A stretch of 8,028 nucleotides of DNA from Bifidobacterium breve. GTDB lineage: Bacteria; Actinomycetota; Actinomycetes; Nanopelagicales; Nanopelagicaceae. The notes below the pieces were generated by a model. The model worked only from the letters and a program-made list of their open reading frames with translations, was not told the DNA's origin and made no database searches. Position numbers and translations under genes: made by a program. Below, one piece after another: positions 1 to 4,687 of this stretch. The number at the start of each line of letters is the position of its first letter. The stretch's first letter is position 1. The stretch is taken from assembly GCA_945866155.1 (NCBI GenBank), contig CAMBGL010000052.1, positions 1 through 8,028 of the forward strand, read 5' to 3'.

Positions 1-948
1 GCATTTGCGCTACCTACATATCAATCCGCTTGGCTCAAAACTCACCATCCTGCAGCATTTATTGCAGGCATTCTTACTCATGACCCAGGGATGTATCCCA
101 AACGCTTGATACTCGATGAAGCGCGTCAAATGGGAATCACCCTTGCACCTCTTGACGTAAATCTTTCCGATTCCGTCTATCGAGTTGAAAGTAATGAGAA
201 CGGTTATGCAATACGTATCGCACTCTCTACTGTAAGTGGAATTAGTGCAACCGAAATTGAATCGATTATCCAGTCCCGCCCCTATACAGATATCACGGAT
301 TTTGTACGACGCTCTGGTGCATCTATTCCAGTAACTGAATCACTTATTCTCACAGGAGCTTTTGACAGATTACATGCTAGCGATGAGATACATAGGCGCG
401 ATCTCTTACTACATATTAAAGATCTTGTTCGCTCTCCAGCACTTGCAGTCTCTGGTGCTCAAATGAATTTAGGTTTTGAACCTCCTCCACTTGTTTCAAG
501 CGGCCTACCTGCGATGAGCGCAGCTGAAGGTGTACGCCATGAAGTAGAACGTTTAGGAATGGATATCACTCACCATCTTCTTGAGTTCTATGCACCATTT
601 CTCAATGCAATTGGGGCAGTGCGCTCTTCTCAACTTCTAGAAGCGCGTTCACAGAGTGAGGTATTTGTTGCAGGAGTAAAAGTAGCTATGCAGACACCAC
701 CAATTCGGTCGGGTAAGCGCGTTATCTTTCTAACTCTCGATGATGGTTATGGATGTAGTGATTCAACCTTTTTTACTGATGTGCAAATGGATTATGCCGA
801 CATCCTCTACAACTCATCTCTGCTTTTAGTACGTGGTCATACTCGGCGTACAGGGGCCCGCGGTATTTCAATTCGGGCAACAGGGGCGTGGGATCTTCGC
901 AGCGCCTACGAAAAGTGGAGCGCTAAGCAAAGTAGCCTCGTCGTATGA
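1..948 (+). CDS. dnaE2: DnaE2-type error-prone DNA polymerase III alpha subunit, C-terminal part (5' end outside window)
   Basis: The reading frame is open from base 1, so this is the last 315 residues of a much longer protein. The visible part starts in the end of the polymerase region, with the phrases YQSAWLKTHHPAAF and LTHDPGMYPKRL, which I recognise from actinobacterial DnaE2-type enzymes. A helix-hairpin-helix segment follows (VSGISATEIESI to LILTGAFD, about residues 78-119). An OB-fold with VFVAGVKVAMQTPPIRSGKR, FLTLDDG and a closing RATGAWDL lies at about 221-302. The protein ends soon after the OB fold and lacks the long tau-binding tail of replicative DnaE1, which supports a translesion or repair type. 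The family catalyses error-prone synthesis during lesion bypass. Its TGA overlaps a possible ATG of dinB (ATGA), and the adjacent gene is another lesion-bypass polymerase. Any LexA-type promoter would lie upstream of the window. The DnaE family is certain; the DnaE2 subtype is likely. Confidence 0.85.
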   Translation, partial: AFALPTYQSAWLKTHHPAAFIAGILTHDPGMYPKRLILDEARQMGITLAPLDVNLSDSVYRVESNENGYAIRIALSTVSGISATEIESIIQSRPYTDITDFVRRSGASIPVTESLILTGAFDRLHASDEIHRRDLLLHIKDLVRSPALAVSGAQMNLGFEPPPLVSSGLPAMSAAEGVRHEVERLGMDITHHLLEFYAPFLNAIGAVRSSQLLEARSQSEVFVAGVKVAMQTPPIRSGKRVIFLTLDDGYGCSDSTFFTDVQMDYADILYNSSLLLVRGHTRRTGARGISIRATGAWDLRSAYEKWSAKQSSLVV

Positions 949-950
949 GC

Positions 951-960
951 GAGGAAGAGG
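951..960 (+). promoter_or_regulatory. Shine-Dalgarno of dinB that decides the start
   Basis: GAGGAAGAGG lies just upstream of the ATG at 963; its GAGGA core is 7 nt from that start. The ATG at 945, which overlaps the dnaE2 stop, has no purine-rich tract before it. The site therefore favours 963, which also gives the family's usual short N-terminus before the first catalytic aspartate. Confidence 0.6.
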
Positions 961-962
961 CA

Positions 963-2138
963 ATGCAATCAACAATCTTGCATGTCGACATGGATGCTTT
1001 CTATGCCTCTGTTTCAGAGCGCGATGATCCAACACTGAAAGGCAAGGCTGTAGTTGTTGGCGCTGGTGCACGCGGTGTTGTTCTTTCTGCAAACTATGAA
1101 GCGCGCAAATTTGGAATTCATGCTGCAATGCCAGTGGGACGTGCGCAGCGATTAGCGCCACACGCCATCTTTATTCCTCCAGATCACGCGCGCTATAGCG
1201 AAGTATCTGAGGGCATCATGGAGATATTCCAATCATTTACTCCACTTGTTGAACCAATCTCTCTCGATGAAGCATTTCTCGATGTAACAGGTGCAAAACG
1301 CTTACTTGGCACAGGACGCGAGATAGCGCAGGCAATTCGTGCCAATGTTGAAAAACAAGAAGGCATTACATGCTCTGTTGGAATAGCACCTTCTAAATTT
1401 ATTGCAAAGCTTGCCTCAGGACATTGCAAACCTAATGGAATTCTAGAAATACCAGCAGATCGCATACTTACATTTCTGCACCCATTGCCAGTCAAAGCAA
1501 TATGGGGAGTCGGTCCAAAGACTGCCGAAGTATTAGAGCGTTTAGGACTTCGAACTGTTGAAGATATTGCAAAGCTGCCGCGCACAACATTGATTCGAGC
1601 ACTTGGTGAAGCAAGCGGTGCATCACTTTATGAACTTGCATGGGGCCGCGATTATCGCGATGTTGTTATAGATGAGCCAGAGAAAAGTATTAGCGCAGCT
1701 GAAACTTTTGCAATTGATTTAGATAACCCTGAAGAGATTCTCAAGGAATACTTACGTCTTTGCGAAAAAGCAACATCCAGGCTTCGCGCACGCAATCTCT
1801 TTGCTAAAACTATTTCAATCAAAGTGCGCTTTGCGGATTTCACAACAATCAATCGTTCAAAGACTTTAGCCCTACCAATTGATTCCACTCACGAGGTCTA
1901 TGACGTTGTGAAAGGTTTATATACGGCCCTTCGAATCGAGCGAGCACGCCTTCGACTTGTTGGAGTGGGCCTTGAAAATTTGAGTGAGGGAGCCCCGCAC
2001 CAGATGCTTCTTGGTCAACGTGAGAATGGATGGCGCGAAGCGGAGAGCGCTATCGATAAGGCACAGGCACGTTTTGGGCGAGATAGCGTGCGCCCGGCTC
2101 GCCTCGTAGAGCCTGAGAGCGAGGAAGACGATTCCTAG
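963..2138 (+). CDS. dinB: DNA polymerase IV (Y-family translesion polymerase)
   Basis: This Y-family polymerase copies past damaged bases without proofreading. From the ATG at 963 it is 391 residues. It begins MQSTILHVDMDAFYASV, with the first catalytic Asp at residue 9. YEARKFGI (46-53) is the nucleotide-binding finger motif, and SLDEAFLDVT (100-109) carries the catalytic Asp-Glu pair at 102-103. A thumb helix-hairpin-helix (IWGVGPKTAEVLERLGL, about 180-196) and a little-finger domain (about 240-345) follow. QMLLG near residue 347 looks like a beta-clamp binding motif of the QLxLF type. With all three acidic residues present, it is a true polymerase and not the catalytically dead ImuB often found beside DnaE2. 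An ATG at 945 would add six residues and overlap the dnaE2 stop, but lacks a ribosome site. The pair is probably co-transcribed. Confidence 0.93.
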   Translation: MQSTILHVDMDAFYASVSERDDPTLKGKAVVVGAGARGVVLSANYEARKFGIHAAMPVGRAQRLAPHAIFIPPDHARYSEVSEGIMEIFQSFTPLVEPISLDEAFLDVTGAKRLLGTGREIAQAIRANVEKQEGITCSVGIAPSKFIAKLASGHCKPNGILEIPADRILTFLHPLPVKAIWGVGPKTAEVLERLGLRTVEDIAKLPRTTLIRALGEASGASLYELAWGRDYRDVVIDEPEKSISAAETFAIDLDNPEEILKEYLRLCEKATSRLRARNLFAKTISIKVRFADFTTINRSKTLALPIDSTHEVYDVVKGLYTALRIERARLRLVGVGLENLSEGAPHQMLLGQRENGWREAESAIDKAQARFGRDSVRPARLVEPESEEDDS

Positions 2139-2161
2139 TAGCGATGAAAGAAAAGATGTTC

Positions 2162-2173
2162 TATTGTGTGGAC
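2162..2173 (+). promoter_or_regulatory. possible -10 element for a leaderless DUF3040 transcript
   Basis: TATTGT (2162-2167) fits the actinobacterial -10 pattern TANNNT and ends 6 nt before the ATG at 2174. Transcription would then start at or next to the start codon. No convincing -35 is visible, and no Shine-Dalgarno precedes this ATG. This is a hypothesis from position and sequence only. Confidence 0.3.
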
Positions 2174-2533
2174 ATGGCACTTTCTGAGCACGAAAAACGC
2201 TTACTCGACCAGATGGAAGCGGCCCTCCTCACTGAGGATCCAAAGCTTGCAACAACGCTCTCTGGTACAAAAATACCGATTTCCCGCAATCGCAATCTTT
2301 TAGCCATTGGATTACTCGCACTCGGCCTTGCCACGATCTTTGGCGGCCTTATTGCCAAGGTAACCCTGGTTGGCGTTTTCGGTTTTCTCGTAGCCCTATC
2401 CGGGCTCATCCTTCTCATCTCATCCGTTGGAGCCGTTGTGAAGAGTGCTCAATCTCCACGCTCATCTCGCAAGGGATTTGGGCTCAGCGAACGCCTAGAA
2501 AAGCGCTGGGATGAACGAAATACTGATCAATAG
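2174..2533 (+). CDS. DUF3040 family small membrane protein
   Basis: From the ATG at 2174 the protein is 119 residues. It begins MALSEHEKRLLDQMEAALLTEDPKLATTL, close to the family opening I know as MPLSEHEQRLLEQIERAL-EDP. That cytoplasmic amphipathic head (1-30) is followed by a short basic linker (SRNRN) and two adjacent hydrophobic segments, about 41-60 and 64-88. The tail is basic and hydrophilic and ends with an RW motif (SERLEKRWDER). The family is actinobacterial and of unknown function. It commonly sits near dinB and mraZ, which hints at an envelope or division role, but nothing in the sequence proves one. In-frame ATGs at 2144 and 2156 would add 10 or 6 residues (MKEKMFYCVD) that do not look like the family, and neither has a ribosome site. 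An intrinsic terminator follows 17 nt after the stop. Confidence 0.85.
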   Translation: MALSEHEKRLLDQMEAALLTEDPKLATTLSGTKIPISRNRNLLAIGLLALGLATIFGGLIAKVTLVGVFGFLVALSGLILLISSVGAVVKSAQSPRSSRKGFGLSERLEKRWDERNTDQ

Positions 2534-2550
2534 GGTTTTAGGTCGGCCAT

Positions 2551-2577
2551 AAGAGCTCCCTCGGGGGCTCTTTTTTT
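2551..2577 (+). terminator. intrinsic terminator after the DUF3040 gene
   Basis: AAGAGCTCC (2551-2559) pairs with GGGGCTCTT (2564-2572), with one G-U wobble, around a CTCG loop. It runs into seven T at 2571-2577. It separates the dnaE2-dinB-DUF3040 unit from the mraZ control region. Confidence 0.88.
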
Positions 2578-2598
2578 ATGCCCTCACGGCGAGGCATA

Positions 2599-2680
2599 AG
2601 GGTGGAATCACGTGGGGAGGAATGGGGAGAAAGGTGGCGATAGGTGGTTGAAAAAGGAGGAAAGTGGAGTAAAGTGGGGG
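2599..2680 (+). promoter_or_regulatory. MraZ operator: eight phased GTGG boxes
   Basis: Eight 10-nt units are aligned on the pattern AAAGTGGNNN. Their TGG cores begin at 2603, 2613, 2623, 2635, 2645, 2655, 2665 and 2675. Steps are 10, 10, 12, 10, 10, 10 and 10 bp, so the boxes fall on nearly one face of the helix. Seven of eight have TGG and six have GTGG; the unit at 2651 is degenerate (AAAAAGGAGG). The last two, AAAGTGGAGT and AAAGTGGGGG, are the best. MraZ is known to bind tandem boxes of this kind (TGGG-type in E. coli, AAAGTG-type in mycoplasmas) before its own gene. The position directly upstream of mraZ makes autoregulation of the cluster the obvious role. Confidence 0.85.
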
Positions 2681-2712
2681 ATTATTGCGATTAGGCAATA
2701 TCTAGCGATCCT
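2681..2712 (+). promoter_or_regulatory. probable mraZ promoter zone (elements not firmly assigned)
   Basis: The A+T-rich stretch between the last MraZ box and the ribosome site must hold or adjoin the dcw promoter. TTGCGA (2685-2690) resembles a -35, and TATCTA (2699-2704) or TAGCGAT (2703-2709) could be a -10. No pair has good 16-18 nt spacing. If TATCTA is the -10, the -35 would lie inside the last MraZ box, which would suit repression by occlusion. Confidence 0.35.
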
Positions 2713-2714
2713 TT

Positions 2715-2725
2715 GGGGAAGGGGG
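2715..2725 (+). promoter_or_regulatory. Shine-Dalgarno of mraZ
   Basis: GGGGAAGGGGG ends 8 nt before the ATG at 2734 and fixes that start over the in-frame TTG at 2713, which lies before the site. Its first eight bases, GGGGAAGG, are the exact reverse complement of the terminal loop of the RNA element at 3226-3233. Confidence 0.8.
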
Positions 2726-2733
2726 CGCACCAC

Positions 2734-3165
2734 ATGTTCCTGGGCACCCATGAGCCTCGTTTGGATGAAAAAGGCCGCCTCATTCTTCCTGCGAAATTTC
2801 GCGATGATTTAGCTGCAGGTTTAGTTATTACAAAAGGACAAGAACGTTGTCTTTATGTTTTTCCATCACAAGAATTTTCAATAATTACTGACACGCTAAA
2901 ACAAGCGCCAGTTACTGCGAAATCAGCACGTGATTACCAACGTGTGATGTTTGCAGGTGCGCACGATGAAATTCCTGATCGTCAAGGTCGTATAACAATT
3001 CCACAAGGACTGCGCACATATGCAGCGCTTGAAAAAGATTGCGTTGTTATCGGCGCAAATACTCGCGTTGAAATTTGGGATGCAACTGCATGGAATGAAT
3101 ATTTAGCAGATCGCGAAAAGAGTTTTGCTGACGTTTCAGAGGAGGTTTTCCCGGGCCTCTTCTAA
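2734..3165 (+). CDS. mraZ: MraZ, transcriptional regulator of the division and cell wall cluster
   Basis: This 143-residue protein has the usual family length and the canonical opening MFLGTHEPRLDEKGRLILP. MraZ has two tandem AbrB-like (SpoVT) swapped-hairpin halves, each with a DxxGR DNA-contact motif. Both are present: DEKGR at 11-15 and DRQGR at 82-86, each followed by the strand and proline (LILPAKFR, ITIPQGLR). Members form ring-like octamers or dodecamers that bind tandem GTGG boxes upstream of their own gene and repress the dcw cluster. Such an array lies 54 nt upstream of this start. The C-terminus, EEVFPGLF, is typical of actinobacterial members. The strong Shine-Dalgarno and canonical N-terminus fix the ATG at 2734. 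It is the first gene of the cluster, but a structured 149-nt gap separates it from rsmH, so the two need not be expressed in equal amounts. Confidence 0.96.
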   Translation: MFLGTHEPRLDEKGRLILPAKFRDDLAAGLVITKGQERCLYVFPSQEFSIITDTLKQAPVTAKSARDYQRVMFAGAHDEIPDRQGRITIPQGLRTYAALEKDCVVIGANTRVEIWDATAWNEYLADREKSFADVSEEVFPGLF

Positions 3166-3166
3166 T

Positions 3167-3292
3167 AAAAGTTTGGTCCAACTCTCTGTTGTGGCCACCG
3201 CCGACCCTTCGAAAGTATCGGTGCCCCTTCCCCGGCACCGATACAAAATAGATCCGTCGGCCGGCGGTGACCAGAGCAGAGAGAAAAGTTTG
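3167..3292 (+). repeat. 9-bp direct repeat flanking the RNA element
   Basis: AAAAGTTTG occurs at 3167-3175 and again at 3284-3292, the second copy directly abutting the 3' end of the outer stem. The first is 6 nt before the 5' end. Meaning unknown; chance is possible. Confidence 0.45.
3182..3283 (+). ncRNA. structured leader of rsmH, probable mraW RNA motif
   Basis: The mraZ-rsmH gap folds into a long two-part hairpin. The inner stem is a perfect 11 bp, GTATCGGTGCC (3215-3225) with GGCACCGATAC (3234-3244), and closes an 8-nt loop CCTTCCCC. The outer stem pairs 3182-3205 with 3256-3283: CTCTCTG with CAGAGAG, then TGG with CCA, then CACCGCC with GGCGGTG, with two mismatches, one wobble and a short bulge on the 3' side. 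Asymmetric internal strands (CCTTCGAAA and AAAATAGATCC) join the stems. The element is visibly richer in G+C than the genes around it. The actinobacterial mraW RNA motif, described by comparative genomics in the 5' leader of mraW (rsmH), has a terminal loop that I recall as CUUCCCC, which is present here. No U-tract follows the inner hairpin, so it is not a simple terminator. Cis-regulation of rsmH and the genes after it is the likely role. Confidence 0.82.
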
Positions 3293-3316
3293 AAATCAGA
3301 GCACGAGTACAGGAAT

Positions 3317-3323
3317 GGGGGAG
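3317..3323 (+). promoter_or_regulatory. Shine-Dalgarno of rsmH
   Basis: GGGGGAG lies 3 nt before the ATG at 3327. The spacing is short, but this is the only strong purine tract and it overlaps the alternative ATG at 3315. It can pair along its whole length with the loop bases CUUCCCC (3227-3233), with one G-U pair. Confidence 0.55.
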
Positions 3324-3326
3324 AAG

Positions 3327-4280
3327 ATGACAAGTAGCACTGCGCACTATTCAGTAATGCGCGATCGTTGTGTTGAGCTTCTTGCTCCTGCAATTCTTGC
3401 AAGTGAGAATCCAGTCGTAGTTGATGCAACCCTTGGACTGGGTGGTCACACAGAAGCGCTACTTCAAGCATTTCCAAATTTGACTGTTATCGGTATCGAT
3501 CGTGATCAAAGTGCGATAGATCGTGCAACCGAGCGATTAGCACCATATGCAGATCGTCTCAAGACAGCTCATTTCACTTTTGATCGCATCGGAGATGTTG
3601 TTCAATCATTTGGTTACCACCAAATATCTGGAGCGCTCTTTGACCTTGGTGTTTCTTCAATGCAATTAGATGAGAGCAATCGTGGTTTTTCCTATTCTCA
3701 AGAAGCGCCACTCGATATGCGCATGGATGCTTCTCAAGGATTGACTGCCGCGCAAATAGTAAATACATATGAACCTGGACAATTAGTTCGAATATTGCGA
3801 ACATATGGAGAAGAAAAGTTCGCTACACGAATTGTCGAATCAATCGTGAAAGCGCGCAATAAGGCCCCACTCAATTCCACAACTGAGCTAGCAGCCCTTG
3901 TGAAAGAGGCTATACCTGCAGCCACTAGACGCACTGGTGGCAATCCGGCGAAGAGAACATTCCAAGCACTTCGCATTGAAACTAATGATGAATTGGGGGC
4001 AGTGACGCGCGCACTTCCTGTTGCGCTGCAACTACTCACCGTTGGTGCACGTCTTGTCGTTATGTCTTTTCAGTCGCTAGAAGATCGAATTGTGAAAGAA
4101 CTTTTCGTCGCATCTACAACTTCTGGAACTCCACGCAATCTTCCATTTGAACTTCCCGAATTCGCTGCCAAATTTGCACTTGTTGTCAAAGGTAGTGAAA
4201 CGCCATCTGAAGAAGAGCTCATCGAAAATAGCAGATCAGCTTCGGTGCGTCTTCGAGCCATAGAAAAGGTGGCGGCATAA
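3327..4280 (+). CDS. rsmH: 16S rRNA (cytosine1402-N4)-methyltransferase RsmH (MraW)
   Basis: RsmH uses S-adenosylmethionine to methylate N4 of C1402 in the ribosomal P site; the gene is a standard dcw member in bacteria. The 317-residue product opens with HYSVMRDRCVELL and then shows the SAM-binding motif DATLGLGGHT (33-42) and the acidic loop GIDRD (56-60). LFDLGVSSMQLD (104-115) and PLDMRMD (128-134) follow. The inserted helical domain occupies the middle, ending near NPAKRTFQALRIETNDEL (about 206-223). SFQSLEDRIVK (247-257) returns to the Rossmann core, and the tail has the family's NSRSASVRLRAIEK. The ATG at 3327 is chosen over 3315 because the purine tract GGGGGAG precedes it; the other start would add only MGEK and has its purines touching the codon. 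Its TAA overlaps the ftsL ATG by one base. Expression is probably set by the hairpin leader upstream. Confidence 0.95.
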   Translation: MTSSTAHYSVMRDRCVELLAPAILASENPVVVDATLGLGGHTEALLQAFPNLTVIGIDRDQSAIDRATERLAPYADRLKTAHFTFDRIGDVVQSFGYHQISGALFDLGVSSMQLDESNRGFSYSQEAPLDMRMDASQGLTAAQIVNTYEPGQLVRILRTYGEEKFATRIVESIVKARNKAPLNSTTELAALVKEAIPAATRRTGGNPAKRTFQALRIETNDELGAVTRALPVALQLLTVGARLVVMSFQSLEDRIVKELFVASTTSGTPRNLPFELPEFAAKFALVVKGSETPSEEELIENSRSASVRLRAIEKVAA

Positions 4281-4687
4281 TGGCAATGACAGCTTTTGCA
4301 CCAGTAATCACACGTTCACGAGAACTCATCGCTGAGAAGACAAATCAAGTTGCACTCAAGATTGTCACTAATGACTCTGAGAGCAAACAAGCGGATAGAA
4401 AATTCTTTGCTCTATTTATTTCAATATCTAGCGTTGTAGGAGTAGCAGTTCTTTTACTAATCAACACACTACTGGCTCAAGATGCATTTGAACTTTCCCG
4501 CCTCAAGGCTGAGAGCAGATTAGTCAGTGACCAGCGCGAAGCACTTGCTCGAGCAATTGAAAGATCTTCATCACCGAGTGCACTCGCGCATTCGGCGTAC
4601 GTACTCGGAATGCGTCCTTCCGATTCTCCAATTTTCTTAAATCTTGATGCAAGCACTCAGCAAGTTCGGACCAAAATCAATGGGTAA
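4280..4687 (+). CDS. ftsL: FtsL-like septum protein
   Basis: This is a 135-residue bitopic membrane protein. A cytoplasmic N-terminus (1-41) is followed by one transmembrane helix (FFALFISIS to INTLLA, about 42-66). An extracytoplasmic helical segment rich in charged residues and leucine (about 67-96) is likely to form a coiled coil. The tail SALAHSAYVLGMRPSDSPIFLNL resembles the ending of actinobacterial FtsL, with its alanine-rich helix and LGM-P-SP-FL pattern. FtsL pairs with DivIC/FtsB and FtsQ and helps activate the FtsW-FtsI septal synthase. Sequence conservation in this family is low, so the call rests on topology, that tail and the slot between rsmH and ftsI. AAGGTGG (4265-4271), 8 nt before the ATG at 4280, supports the start; the start overlaps the rsmH stop by one base (TAATG). 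An ATG at 4286 is possible. Confidence 0.8.
   Translation: MAMTAFAPVITRSRELIAEKTNQVALKIVTNDSESKQADRKFFALFISISSVVGVAVLLLINTLLAQDAFELSRLKAESRLVSDQREALARAIERSSSPSALAHSAYVLGMRPSDSPIFLNLDASTQQVRTKING

Noticed and set aside
868..1161. Open frame on the minus strand spanning the dnaE2-dinB junction
   Set aside because: It lies opposite two well-supported genes, has no recognisable motif or ribosome site, and its composition looks like an antisense shadow.
2612..2812. Small + strand frame running through the MraZ boxes into mraZ
   Set aside because: Its residues simply translate the repeated operator and then mraZ out of frame; the regulatory reading explains the sequence better.
3215..3250. Inner hairpin as an intrinsic terminator between mraZ and rsmH
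   Set aside because: The stem is strong, but AAAATAG follows it instead of a T tract, and it is nested in a larger paired structure.
3125..3337. Small + strand frame of 70 codons covering the mraZ-rsmH gap
   Set aside because: The strong inverted repeats and lack of any protein-like pattern point to structured RNA, not coding sequence.
3785..3802. Inverted repeat GTTCG-N7-CGAAC as a LexA-type site
   Set aside because: The half-sites face the opposite way from the known CGAAC-N4-GTTCG box, the spacing is wrong, and it lies inside rsmH.
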